Positions 44,916-54,085 of a stretch of DNA of 64,000 nt are shown piece after piece; the stretch's first letter is position 1; each line of letters opens with the position of its first letter. The stretch spans positions 124,001 to 188,000 of the forward strand of contig JBFOME010000005.1 in the NCBI GenBank assembly GCA_040830705.1. The letters are read 5' to 3'. The DNA comes from Ruegeria_C sp040830705. GTDB lineage: Bacteria > Pseudomonadota > Alphaproteobacteria > Rhodobacterales > Rhodobacteraceae. A program made the position numbers and the translations under genes. Below the pieces are notes generated by a model. It ran no database searches, was not told where the DNA came from, and saw only the letters and a program-made list of their open reading frames with translations.

Positions 44916-47399
44916 TCAGTCCAGCGTGCGGGTGACTTCCTCGCGCTCGAAGATTTCGATGACATCGCCCTTGCGGATGTCGTCATAGTTTTCGAACGCC
45001 ATACCGCATTCCTGGCCAGACTGAACTTCGGCGACTTCATCCTTGAAGCGCTTGAGGGTTTTCAGCGTGCCCTCGTGGATCACCACGTTGTCGCGCAGCA
45101 GGCGGACACCGGCCGAACGGCGGGCGACACCTTCGGTCACCAGACAGCCCGCAACCTTGCCAACGTTGGAGACCTTGAACACATCCTTGATCTCGGCGTA
45201 ACCGATGAAGTTTTCCTTGATCTCGGCGCTCAGCAGGCCGGACGCGGCGGCTTTCACGTCATCCACAAGGTCGTAGATCACGGAATAATACCGGATTTCT
45301 ACGCCCTTCTGGTTGGCGGTGTTCCGAGCCGAGGTGTTGGCCCGAACGTTGAAGCCCATGACCGGCGCGCCCGAGGCTTCGGCCAGACCGATGTCGGTTT
45401 CGGTAATCGCACCAACGCCTGAGTGCAGCACGCGTACGCGCACCTCGTCATTGCCGATCTTTTCCATCGCCTGAACGATGGCCTCGGCAGAGCCTTGCAC
45501 ATCGGCCTTCACCAGAATCGGCAGCTCCGAGACGTTCTCGTCATCCTTGGCCTTCTGCATCAGCTGCTCAAGCGTGGTCGCAGCACCGGCAGCGGCGCGT
45601 TTGTCCTTGGCGGCCTGTTCGCGGTAATCGGCGATTTCACGTGCCTGCGCTTCGGTCTCGGTTACGTTCAGAACGTCGCCCGCTTCGGGCGTACCGTTGA
45701 GGCCAAGCACCTCGACCGGAACCGAAGGCCCGGCCTCTTTCACGCGGTCGCCCTTGTCGTTGATGAGCGCGCGGACCTTACCGTATTGCTCACCCACCAC
45801 AAAGATATCGCCCTGACGCAGCGTGCCTTTCTGGACCAGAACGGTGGCAACAGGGCCGCGGCCCACATCCAGCTGCGCCTCGATCACAGCGCCTTGGGCG
45901 GCGCGATCGGGGTTCGCTTTCAGTTCCAGAATCTCGGCCTGCAATGCAATGGCCTCAAGCAGCTCGTCCAGACCCTGACCGGTGATGGCGGACACTTCGA
46001 CGTCCTGAACCTCACCCGACATTTTCTCAACGATCACTTCGTGTTGAAGCAGATCGGTACGGACCTTGTCCGGGTTGGCATCCGGCTTGTCGACCTTGTT
46101 GATCGCCACGATCATCGGAACCTTTGCCGCTTTGGCGTGATTGATCGCCTCGATGGTCTGCGGCATCACCGCATCGTCTGCGGCGACAACCAGAACCACG
46201 ATATCAGTGACCTGCGCCCCGCGCGACCGCATCGAAGTAAAGGCGGCGTGGCCCGGCGTATCCAGGAATGTCAGCGTGGTGCCACCATCGGTTTTCACCT
46301 GATAGGCCCCGATATGCTGGGTAATGCCACCCGCTTCGCCTGCAACGACCTTGGCGTCGCGAATCGCATCAAGCAGCGAGGTCTTGCCGTGGTCCACATG
46401 CCCCATGATGGTGATGACCGGTGGGCGCGGCTGCAGGTCTTCGTCCTTGTCCTCGACATCGGCGATCACGTCTTCGACGTCAGCATCGGAAACCCGAACA
46501 ACCTTGTGGCCGAACTCCTCGATGATCAGCTCTGCGGTATCGGCGTCGATCGATTGGTTCTGCGTAACCATCATGCCCATATTCATGAGCGACTTGACCA
46601 CGTCACCGACGCGTTCTGCCATCCGGTTTGCCAGTTCGGACACCACGATGGTTTCCGGTACCTGCACGTCGCGGATCACCTTTTCGCGCTCGACCGAGCC
46701 GCCCATGGCTTTCTGCCGCGCGCGCTCTTGTTTGCGCTTCATGGCGGCCAGCGATTTCTGACGGCCACCTTCGCCACCAGACAGAGCCTGGTTCAATGTC
46801 AGCTTGCCAGAGCGGCGATTGTCGTCACGGCCCTTGCCACGCGACGGGCGCTGCTCTCGGTCACGGCGCGGCGCCTCGCTGGGTGCCGGTCTGCTGGCCG
46901 GTGCGCTGCGTTCCTGCTTGGGCGCTTCCTTGGCCGAGGCAGCCTCGGCCGCAGCGCGGCGCGCGGATTCTTCGGCTTCCTTGCGCTGGCGTTCTTCGTC
47001 GGCAGCTTTTTGCTTGGCGCGCTCTTCGGCCTCGCGCTGCTCGCGTTCTTTCGCCTCTGCTTCGGCCCGCCGACGGTCACGCTCTTCGGCGCGGGCCTTT
47101 TCCTCGGCCGCGCGGCGTGCGGTTTCCTCGGCCTCACGCGCCTTGGCGGCCTGAACCGCTTTCAGGCGGCGGGCCATTTCGGCATCAGAGATCCCTGCAG
47201 GGCGACGCGATGGATCACCCGAAGGCGCAGCAGACCCGGCCCCGGGCTTGGATGCACCGGGCTTGGGGACCACAACGCGCTTGCGTTTGGTTTCCACCAC
47301 GACATTCTTGGTCCGTCCGTGGCTGAAACTCTGTTTCACATTCCCCGAGCGGGGCGCCCCACGCAGACCCAATGTCTTTTTGCCGTCACTATCGCTCAT
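44916..47399 (-). CDS. infB: Translation initiation factor IF-2
   Basis: 827 residues. A long charged N-terminal region rich in Ala, Glu and Arg (about 60-200, likely coiled coil), then the G domain: GHVDHGKTSLLDAI (G1), DTPGHAAF (G3), NKVD (G4), and four C-terminal domains with the fMet-tRNA-binding end. It delivers initiator tRNA to the 30S subunit. The ATG follows a TTG in the same frame. Last gene of its operon. Confidence 0.97.
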   Translation of the reverse strand: MSDSDGKKTLGLRGAPRSGNVKQSFSHGRTKNVVVETKRKRVVVPKPGASKPGAGSAAPSGDPSRRPAGISDAEMARRLKAVQAAKAREAEETARRAAEEKARAEERDRRRAEAEAKEREQREAEERAKQKAADEERQRKEAEESARRAAAEAASAKEAPKQERSAPASRPAPSEAPRRDREQRPSRGKGRDDNRRSGKLTLNQALSGGEGGRQKSLAAMKRKQERARQKAMGGSVEREKVIRDVQVPETIVVSELANRMAERVGDVVKSLMNMGMMVTQNQSIDADTAELIIEEFGHKVVRVSDADVEDVIADVEDKDEDLQPRPPVITIMGHVDHGKTSLLDAIRDAKVVAGEAGGITQHIGAYQVKTDGGTTLTFLDTPGHAAFTSMRSRGAQVTDIVVLVVAADDAVMPQTIEAINHAKAAKVPMIVAINKVDKPDANPDKVRTDLLQHEVIVEKMSGEVQDVEVSAITGQGLDELLEAIALQAEILELKANPDRAAQGAVIEAQLDVGRGPVATVLVQKGTLRQGDIFVVGEQYGKVRALINDKGDRVKEAGPSVPVEVLGLNGTPEAGDVLNVTETEAQAREIADYREQAAKDKRAAAGAATTLEQLMQKAKDDENVSELPILVKADVQGSAEAIVQAMEKIGNDEVRVRVLHSGVGAITETDIGLAEASGAPVMGFNVRANTSARNTANQKGVEIRYYSVIYDLVDDVKAAASGLLSAEIKENFIGYAEIKDVFKVSNVGKVAGCLVTEGVARRSAGVRLLRDNVVIHEGTLKTLKRFKDEVAEVQSGQECGMAFENYDDIRKGDVIEIFEREEVTRTLD

Positions 47400-47408
47400 C
47401 AAGCTTAC

Positions 47409-48032
47409 TTACCCTTCCGTGCGGCCCTTGCCGCCGTCATCCGTTTCGCGCATGCCACGCAGGCGCTGCGCTTCCTCTACAACACGTTTAGCGAGTCCAC
47501 CAGAGGCCAGCGCCGCATGTATCACTGTTTGGCGTCCAAACGCCATGCCCAATTCATCTGCCGTGAGCCAGCCGATGTATTTCCCGAAATGCGGCGTGCT
47601 CAGTTTCGTCTTACCGCGCGCCGATCCATCGCTGGCCTGTAGCAGGACCTGGGCCTCTTCCTTGTCGAGCCAGGTCTTGACTTTTTCATAGCCCGCCACC
47701 GCATCGCCCGACTTGCGCGCCAGGCTCAGCAGGTCGACGACGCGGCGTGACAATTGCCGCTCCACCTCGTCGATCAGCCCCTCCGGGACGCCGGCCTGCA
47801 TCTTCAGACCCCGGCTGAACAGCTTCTTGTCGACCGCGCGCCTCAACGCTTTGCGATCAGCCGCGACATAAACGCCACGACCCGGCAGCTTGCCCATCAC
47901 ATCGGGCACCACCGTGCCGTCCGGTCCCGCCACAAAGCGGATGAGTCCATATTTAGGACGCACCTCGCCCGTGGCGACGCATTTGCGTTCGGGACCGTCT
48001 GACCGGTCTTTCGAGGCGCCACCGCGACTCAT
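47409..48032 (-). CDS. YlxR (DUF448)-type RNA-binding protein with L7Ae-like second domain
   Basis: 207 residues. The YlxR hallmark PERKCVATGEVRPKYGLIRFVAGPDG (about 14-39) and LPGRGVYVAADRKALRRAV form the first domain; the second half (LLSLARKSGDAVAGYEKVKTWL) looks like an L7Ae/L30e-type RNA-binding domain (YlxQ-like). The two are separate genes in Bacillus nusA operons but fused in many alphaproteobacteria. Likely role in ribosome or RNase P-related RNA binding. Sits between nusA and infB. Confidence 0.88.
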   Translation of the reverse strand: MSRGGASKDRSDGPERKCVATGEVRPKYGLIRFVAGPDGTVVPDVMGKLPGRGVYVAADRKALRRAVDKKLFSRGLKMQAGVPEGLIDEVERQLSRRVVDLLSLARKSGDAVAGYEKVKTWLDKEEAQVLLQASDGSARGKTKLSTPHFGKYIGWLTADELGMAFGRQTVIHAALASGGLAKRVVEEAQRLRGMRETDDGGKGRTEG

Positions 48033-48055
48033 CTCGACCCCAACCGGGCCTGAGA

Positions 48056-49684
48056 TCAGGCCCCGGCCTCCGCGTTGGTGTCTTCGCCGTCTTCGGCCTC
48101 GACCTCTTCTTCTTCGACCTCAAGCTCGGCCGGGTCGACCCAGCCCAACAGAACGCGGGCGGTCATCACCATGGCTTGCGCCTCTTCCAGGCTCATGCCG
48201 AAGGGTTCCAGAATGCCGTCATCCTTGACGCGCTCGCCATCCACCGTGGTCCAGCCGCCCGCCAGTTCCCAATCTGCGCAGGTGGCGAAATCTTCCAGCG
48301 TCTTGACGCCGTCCTTGGCCAATGCCTCGATCATCTGGGGCGTAAGGCCTTCGAATTCAATGAGGCTGTCCTCAACGCCCAGCACGCGGGCATTGTCCAG
48401 CGCCTGTTTGGCCTGCGCTTCCAGATAGTCACGGGCGCGCGCCTGCAGTTCCTGCGCGGTGCCTTCGTCGACGCCGTCAATCACCAAAAGCTCGTCCAGC
48501 TCGACATAAGCGACTTCTTCGAGATTGCCGAACCCTTCCGAGACCAGAAGCTGGGCAAAGAATTCGTCCAGATCCAGAGTTTCCATGAACAGGCTGGTGC
48601 GCGCTTCGAATTCTTTCTGACGGCGGGCCGATTCCTCTGCCTCGGTCATGATGTCGATGTCCAGATTGGTCAGCTGGCTGGCCAGACGCACGTTCTGGCC
48701 GCGGCGGCCAATGGCAAGCGAAAGCTGCTCTTCGGGCACGACAACCTCGATCTTGCCGGCTTCTTCATCCAGAACCACCTTGCTGACCTCGGCAGGCTGC
48801 AACGCGTTTACTAGGAAGGTCGGCTGATCCTCGTTCCAGGGAATGATGTCGATCTTTTCGCCCTGCAATTCGTTCACAACAGCCTGAACCCGGCTGCCGC
48901 GCATACCCACACAGGCGCCGACCGGATCGATCGAGCCATCATACGAGATCACCGCAATCTTGGCGCGCGAACCGGGGTCGCGGGCGACCGCCTTGATCTC
49001 GATGATGCCGTCATAGATTTCTGGCACTTCCATCTTGAACAGCTCGGCCATGAATTCCGGCGCGGTGCGTGACAGGAAGATCTGGTGCCCGCGCGGTTCG
49101 CGGCGGACTTCCTTGATATAGGCGCGCAAACGGTCGTTGGGGCGATAGCTTTCGCGGCCGATCTTGTCGTTGCGGCGCAGAACAGCTTCGCCACCCCCGA
49201 TATCGACGATCACATTGCCAAATTCTTCGCGCTTGACCTGACCGTTGATGATGGTTCCGGCACGGTCCTTGAATTCTTCGTACTGACGATCCCGCTCGGC
49301 TTCGCGCACCTTCTGCAGGATCACCTGCTTGGCTGATTGCGCCGCGATCCGGCCCATTTCAACCGGTGGCACTTCTTCGATGAACTGGTCGCCGACGGCG
49401 GGGTTTTCCAGATACTGCTTGGCCTGCTCGACGGTGAATTCGGCCTGGTAGTTCTCAAGCTCTTCATCCTCGACCACGGTGCGGACGCGGGTGAACGTGG
49501 CCTTGCCGGTCTTGCGGTCGATGCTGACCCGGATATCCATCTCAGCGCCGTAGCGGCTTTTGGCGGCACGGGCGAGGCTTTCTTCCATCGCTTCGACCAC
49601 CAGACCAGGATCGATCATCTTTTCCCGGGCCACGGCCTCGGCGGTTTGCAACAGCTCCAGCTGGTTGGCTGAGGTGATTGCCAT
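48056..49684 (-). CDS. nusA: Transcription termination/antitermination factor NusA
   Basis: 542 residues. N-terminal RNA polymerase-binding domain, S1 domain (about 135-200), two KH domains with GACVGMRGSRVQAVVNELQGEKIDII and AIGRRGQNVRLASQLT, then two helical AR-like repeats and an acidic tail. It controls pausing, termination and antitermination. Its ATG overlaps the rimP stop by one base. In E. coli NusA feeds back on its own operon, relevant to the leader terminator here. Confidence 0.97.
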   Translation of the reverse strand: MAITSANQLELLQTAEAVAREKMIDPGLVVEAMEESLARAAKSRYGAEMDIRVSIDRKTGKATFTRVRTVVEDEELENYQAEFTVEQAKQYLENPAVGDQFIEEVPPVEMGRIAAQSAKQVILQKVREAERDRQYEEFKDRAGTIINGQVKREEFGNVIVDIGGGEAVLRRNDKIGRESYRPNDRLRAYIKEVRREPRGHQIFLSRTAPEFMAELFKMEVPEIYDGIIEIKAVARDPGSRAKIAVISYDGSIDPVGACVGMRGSRVQAVVNELQGEKIDIIPWNEDQPTFLVNALQPAEVSKVVLDEEAGKIEVVVPEEQLSLAIGRRGQNVRLASQLTNLDIDIMTEAEESARRQKEFEARTSLFMETLDLDEFFAQLLVSEGFGNLEEVAYVELDELLVIDGVDEGTAQELQARARDYLEAQAKQALDNARVLGVEDSLIEFEGLTPQMIEALAKDGVKTLEDFATCADWELAGGWTTVDGERVKDDGILEPFGMSLEEAQAMVMTARVLLGWVDPAELEVEEEEVEAEDGEDTNAEAGA

Positions 49685-50274
49685 CAGTTCGTCTCCTCTC
49701 CGGACCCTTCGGTTTCAATCTCGTCGAAGGCATTTTCGTTCAGGGCGCCCGCATCCTTGCGTTGGCGCAACATTTCCTTGATCAGATCGTCGGTCAGCAC
49801 CAGCTTGGCGTCGCTCAGCCAGTCGAACTGCAACCCGATCGTGATCGTCTCGGACCCCTCGGGGATGTTGATCAGTACCTCGTCGCCCTCGATCCCGGCC
49901 AGCTCCCCCTTGAAGCGGCGGCGACCATCAATCAATTCGGCGGTCTCGATCTTGGCCTCATAGCCTTCGAACATGTCGAAATCCTTGAGGCGGGTCAGCG
50001 GGCGGTCAATGCCGGGGCTCGACACTTCCAGCGTATAGGCATCCAGAATCGGGTCTTCGACATCTAACGTGGCGCTGACCGCGTTCGATATTTCGGCGCA
50101 ATCATCGACCTCGATACCGCCATCGGGCTTGTCGGCCATGATCTGTAGCGTCGACTGCTTGCCGCTCATCAGGCGGATGCGCACCAGCTCGAACCCCAGA
50201 TCTTCGATCACAGGGGTCACGATCTCGGCCAGCCGCCGGTCAATCGCTGCCTTTGCTATCAGGTCGTTGCTCAT
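49684..50274 (-). CDS. rimP: Ribosome maturation factor RimP
   Basis: 196 residues. LEVSSPGIDRPLTRLKDF is the RimP signature, with FELVRIRLMSGKQSTLQIMADKPDGG before it. It is needed for 30S subunit maturation. First gene of the operon; its start is only 14 nt after the U tract of an intrinsic terminator, and the ribosome site (GGACC) is weak. Confidence 0.94.
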   Translation of the reverse strand: MSNDLIAKAAIDRRLAEIVTPVIEDLGFELVRIRLMSGKQSTLQIMADKPDGGIEVDDCAEISNAVSATLDVEDPILDAYTLEVSSPGIDRPLTRLKDFDMFEGYEAKIETAELIDGRRRFKGELAGIEGDEVLINIPEGSETITIGLQFDWLSDAKLVLTDDLIKEMLRQRKDAGALNENAFDEIETEGSGEETN

Positions 50275-50288
50275 CTTGGTCCAAACAC

Positions 50289-50311
50289 AAAAAAACGGGC
50301 CCGCGGCCCGT
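50289..50311 (-). terminator. Intrinsic terminator inside the rimP leader
   Basis: On the minus strand ACGGGCC, loop GCG, GGCCCGT forms a perfect 7 bp GC-rich stem followed by seven T. It lies downstream of the candidate rimP promoter and 14 nt before rimP, so it would attenuate the rimP-nusA-ylxR-infB transcript. It could also stop readthrough from flgI, which ends 180 bp upstream. Confidence 0.85.
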
Positions 50312-50365
50312 CGATATTTCCCGGTGGAGCCTCAGGCCAGAGCCCGACGCGCCGCTGTTGGGAGC

Positions 50366-50394
50366 CATATACGTGGTGGCGGGTGAGTCTGCAA
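50366..50394 (-). promoter_or_regulatory. Candidate housekeeping promoter of the rimP operon
   Basis: On the minus strand -35 TTGCAG (50389-50394), 17 bp spacer, -10 TATATG (50366-50371). The expected start near 50359 gives a leader of about 85 nt that contains the terminator. Spacing is ideal; the hexamers match consensus moderately. Confidence 0.6.
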
Positions 50395-50490
50395 GAGGCG
50401 AAAATGCCAATGCCGCTAAGCACCGCTCGCATGTCTTCTCGTCGGTCGCATTGTCTTTGCATGGAGGCGCATGAGGGCCATCGCGCTGGC

Positions 50491-51591
50491 TCAGCGTACA
50501 ATGAACTCCGCATGCAGCGCACCCGCCGCCTTGATGGTTTTTAGAATATCGATCATATCCCGTGGCGACACGCCAAGTGCGTTCAGTCCGGCAACCACCT
50601 GCGAAAGCGAGGTGCCCTCCGGTACCTCGGCCAGCTTGATGCCTTCATCCTCTTCAAGGGCAGCGGTTGTGCGTGGCACCACAACCGTTCGCCCTTCGGC
50701 AAACGGATTTGGCTGCACGGCAAGCGGGGCCTCTTCAATCCGCAGAGTCAGATTGCCCTGCGACACCGCCACATGAGAGATGCGCACATCATCACCCAAA
50801 ACGATTGTGCCCGACCTTTGGTCAACAACAACGCGCGCGCGCCGCTCAGGCGTGACCAGGATGTTTTCGATCCGCTCGATGGCATGCGCCACAGAGGCCG
50901 CACGCGTCGACGCGATATCAAGCTCGACCGTTCCGGAATCGCGCATCACTGCCACGGGTCGCCGGAACGCGCGGTTCACCGCCGTTTCGATACGCCCCGC
51001 GGTTGTGAAATCGGGCTCCCGCAGGGCCAGCCGAAGGCGGCTCAGCGAAGACAGATCAAAGTCGATCTCTTTTTCGACTCGCGCGCCCGAAGGGATCACA
51101 CCCGAGGTCGGCACGCCGCGCACCACCGACGCTGCTTCGCCCTCGACACTGGCTCCGCCAGCAAGAACGGTGCCTTGAGCCACGGCGTAGATCTGTCCAT
51201 CGGCGGCGTTAAGTGGCGTCATGATCAATGTGCCGCCAAGCAGGCTTTTGGAATCGCCGATCGCAGATACCGTGACGTCGATTTGTGATCCTACCCGCGA
51301 AAAGGGCGGCAGGCTCGCGGTCACAAAAACCGCAGCGACGTTTTTTGGGCGAAACTGCTCTCCGGTGACGTTGACGCCCAGGCGTTCCAGCACGTTTGAC
51401 AACATATCCTCGGTGAAGGGGGAATTGCGTAACCCGTCGCCGGTTCCGTTCAAACCCACAACAAGGCCGTAGCCGATCAGGTCATTGCCCCGCACACCAT
51501 CGAAATCTACGAGATCCTTCAAGCGAATCTCTTCGGCCGTGGCGGGCAGGGCGAGCCAAAAGGTCAGGATAAGAATTCGGAACATGTTCAT
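50491..51591 (-). CDS. flgI: Flagellar P-ring protein FlgI
   Basis: 366 residues with a signal peptide ending near PATAEE. The mature start EIRLKDLVDFDGVRGNDLIGYGLVVGLNGTGDG is diagnostic. It forms the periplasmic P ring bushing around the flagellar rod. ATGA overlap with flgL. Followed by 180 bp before the terminator of the rimP leader. Confidence 0.97.
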   Translation of the reverse strand: MNMFRILILTFWLALPATAEEIRLKDLVDFDGVRGNDLIGYGLVVGLNGTGDGLRNSPFTEDMLSNVLERLGVNVTGEQFRPKNVAAVFVTASLPPFSRVGSQIDVTVSAIGDSKSLLGGTLIMTPLNAADGQIYAVAQGTVLAGGASVEGEAASVVRGVPTSGVIPSGARVEKEIDFDLSSLSRLRLALREPDFTTAGRIETAVNRAFRRPVAVMRDSGTVELDIASTRAASVAHAIERIENILVTPERRARVVVDQRSGTIVLGDDVRISHVAVSQGNLTLRIEEAPLAVQPNPFAEGRTVVVPRTTAALEEDEGIKLAEVPEGTSLSQVVAGLNALGVSPRDMIDILKTIKAAGALHAEFIVR

Positions 51592-52595
51592 CTGAGATAG
51601 TTCACCAAGGACAATTGCGATGATCTGACCGTTGCAGCGTAGAGGCTCTCCAGCTGAAATTGCGCCGCTTCCAGATGTGTTGCCGTATCGTAAGGGTCCG
51701 CCGCCAACAGGCTGTTGCGGGCAAATTCGGTGGCCGTAGCGGCAGCGGCATTTTGGGTCTTTGCCGCTTCGATGCGGGATTCCGTATGCCCCAGATCAGC
51801 CTGCAACAGGGTCAGCTCATCCTGGCTGCGCAGCAAGCCAGCGCCGGTTCGTTTCAGCAGATCCGCCTGAATCGTTTCTGAAAACCCTAGCGCGGGGTCG
51901 GTTGCCAGCGCAGCCAACGCAGTGTCGCGCAGGACGGCACGGAACGTTGGATGGTCGGCGCGCAGAGACAGGCTGGCGTCTTGGGATTCGGAGATGCTGA
52001 TCGGATCCAGGCTCTGCTCGGAGCCTTGATAGATGACCGCTTCGAACCCTGCGGGGTCATTGAACCAGTCGGTGGCGGCCTGGATAATGTCAGTCGGCGT
52101 TGGTTGACCGCTGACCGCCGCGCGCAGGGCAGAAAGCAGGGTCTGGTCATCGGCGAGCGGCGTCGTATCAACGGCCTGTCCGGCAAACAGGCTGCGCCCG
52201 CCTGACCGGGTGTTCAATGTCGAAATCTGTAGCTTTAGATCGTCGGCTGCCTGATTGCTCATATGTTGGCGGGTGATGTCCTGACCGGGGTAGGAAAACG
52301 CGGTCAATTTTGTCGAAAGATCGCTAACCCGGTCACGCAGATTCGAAAGGCTTGTTTGCATCCCACTCGCCCTTGACGCCGTCTCGGCGGTCACGGTCCG
52401 GAAGGCTTGCAGGTGCCGCAACCTGCGATCCATATCGGTTAGTTGCGAATAGTCACCGGCAAGGCGGGTGCTCAAATCCTTCGTCCGACCGGAACTGAGT
52501 TCATCGGTAAGTGTCGAGATCCGGGTCTTGATGGCGGCGCTGCGGCTGCGCAATGTCAACGCGCTGGCCAGATCGCCGATTGATGTCAGGGGCAT
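51588..52595 (-). CDS. flgL: Flagellar hook-filament junction protein FlgL
   Basis: 335 residues. A flagellin-like protein: N-terminal helix MPLTSIGDLASALTLRSRSAAIKTRI and C-terminal helix with FARNSLLAADPYDTATHLEAAQFQLESLYAATVRSSQLSLVNYLR, which pair as a coiled coil. It joins FlgK to the filament. 3 bp after flgK on the same strand. Confidence 0.88.
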   Translation of the reverse strand: MPLTSIGDLASALTLRSRSAAIKTRISTLTDELSSGRTKDLSTRLAGDYSQLTDMDRRLRHLQAFRTVTAETASRASGMQTSLSNLRDRVSDLSTKLTAFSYPGQDITRQHMSNQAADDLKLQISTLNTRSGGRSLFAGQAVDTTPLADDQTLLSALRAAVSGQPTPTDIIQAATDWFNDPAGFEAVIYQGSEQSLDPISISESQDASLSLRADHPTFRAVLRDTALAALATDPALGFSETIQADLLKRTGAGLLRSQDELTLLQADLGHTESRIEAAKTQNAAAATATEFARNSLLAADPYDTATHLEAAQFQLESLYAATVRSSQLSLVNYLR

Positions 52596-52598
52596 GGG

Positions 52599-54050
52599 TC
52601 AGATCCTCTGCAATGTATCAATGAGCGTCCCGATCACCTCAAGAACCCGTGCGTTGGCGGCGTAGGCCTGCTCGATTTGCATCAGGGATTGCAGTTCCGC
52701 GTCGGTATCCACTCCGATTTCCTGCTCGATCCGCTGGAATTCGGTGAAAGTGGCCGCGGCAAAGGCAGAGCGTTGCTCGGTCTCGGCCACGGCCTGCGAG
52801 GTGATCGAAAGCATGGCGCTCGCGACCCCGGCAGCGGTCAATGTGCCGGTGCCGAAATTTGCGCTCGCCAGTGTCCGGGAACCGGTGAGCGCCGCACTCA
52901 TCGCATTAAGCAAGGCGGAATCGCCCTGCTGACCGGTGCCCGGGGCGTTCAATCCGTCGCGCAAGCGCCAGCTTTCACCGCCTTGGGTCGGGTCAGCGGC
53001 AGCATTGAATGTCAGCCGGTTCGACAGGCCGACCTCATCGGCCGGCAAAAAGGCTGCCCCGGCATCGGTGAACAGGCCCGGATCGGTAGCGCCCAGCGTC
53101 GGATCAATGGCAGGGTCAGCGAAGCGCTCGATCAGGTCCCGAGCGAGGGCGTCGAGGTCCTGTTGTGCGTCGACCGCAAGATCGTCACGGATCTGAAATT
53201 CGGCGGCCAGCGACCCGCCCCGGACCTGCGATGTCGGACCGACGGTTCGAATGGCCATACCGTTGATCTCAAGCCCTGAGAGCAATCCGTTCGCCTGCGT
53301 CATATGCGGTTCGGCCGATGCGGCGGGTGTAAAGCTGAGCGTGGCGGCAGAGCCATCCAGCAAAATCGCGCCACCCTCGCTGTAAAGCGCGATTCCACCA
53401 TGTTCGCGGTTCGCGATCTTGACCGGGATGATGGTGTTGACCTGATCCACCAATTGCTGGCGTTGATCGAGCAGGGATGCGGTATCCGCGCCGGAAAGCT
53501 CGACCCGCCGAATGCGGGTGTTGAGCGCTTCGATATCCTGCAAGGTGCTGTTCAATCTGTTGATCTGCTGACCGATATTGCGATCTGCCCGCGTCCGTAG
53601 ATCGCGCAGGCCCTTGCCCGCGGATTGAATTGCCTGCGCCAGATCGCTTGCGGCGGTGGCCGCTACGTCAAGGCGGGTCGGGGCACTGGGGTTGCTAGCC
53701 GCCGTAATCAGGGCGGCCTCGAACTCCGACACTCGGTTGGTCAGCGCGCCCGGATCGTCGATGGGCCCCACCAGAGCCCCGAATTCGGCGTGAAACCGGG
53801 CGAGAGTATCTGCATTTTGTGAGATGGCCTCAGCGCCCCGCCGGTTATCTGTCAGCACGGGGTCGGTCCGGCGCACAACGCCCAGAACGCGGACGCCCTG
53901 ACCGGCGGTTGTGTTTGACGCCAGCTCTAGACTGCGTTTCGCATAGCCCGGTGTCAGTGCGTTTGCGATGTTGTCCGAAATCACGCCCGACGCCCGTCCG
54001 CTTGCCGTCAGACCGCTGAGCGCATTGCTAAACGCTGCCGAGATTGTCAT
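52599..54050 (-). CDS. flgK: Flagellar hook-associated protein FlgK
   Basis: 483 residues. Starts MTISAAFSNALSGLTASGRASGVISDNIANALTPGYAKRS, the rod/hook N-terminal signature, and ends with LMQIEQAYAANARVLEVIGTLIDTL, the matching C-terminal signature. Hook-filament junction protein 1. About 35 bp after flgE on the same strand. Confidence 0.93.
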   Translation of the reverse strand: MTISAAFSNALSGLTASGRASGVISDNIANALTPGYAKRSLELASNTTAGQGVRVLGVVRRTDPVLTDNRRGAEAISQNADTLARFHAEFGALVGPIDDPGALTNRVSEFEAALITAASNPSAPTRLDVAATAASDLAQAIQSAGKGLRDLRTRADRNIGQQINRLNSTLQDIEALNTRIRRVELSGADTASLLDQRQQLVDQVNTIIPVKIANREHGGIALYSEGGAILLDGSAATLSFTPAASAEPHMTQANGLLSGLEINGMAIRTVGPTSQVRGGSLAAEFQIRDDLAVDAQQDLDALARDLIERFADPAIDPTLGATDPGLFTDAGAAFLPADEVGLSNRLTFNAAADPTQGGESWRLRDGLNAPGTGQQGDSALLNAMSAALTGSRTLASANFGTGTLTAAGVASAMLSITSQAVAETEQRSAFAAATFTEFQRIEQEIGVDTDAELQSLMQIEQAYAANARVLEVIGTLIDTLQRI

Positions 54051-54085
54051 ATCAACCCTCCGTGGTGGCCCTGATGCGCGCTAAG

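Noticed and set aside
45423..47642. 739-codon open frame antisense to infB and ylxR
   Set aside because: Shadow of IF-2 and YlxR coding; crosses two real genes and has no protein-like motifs.
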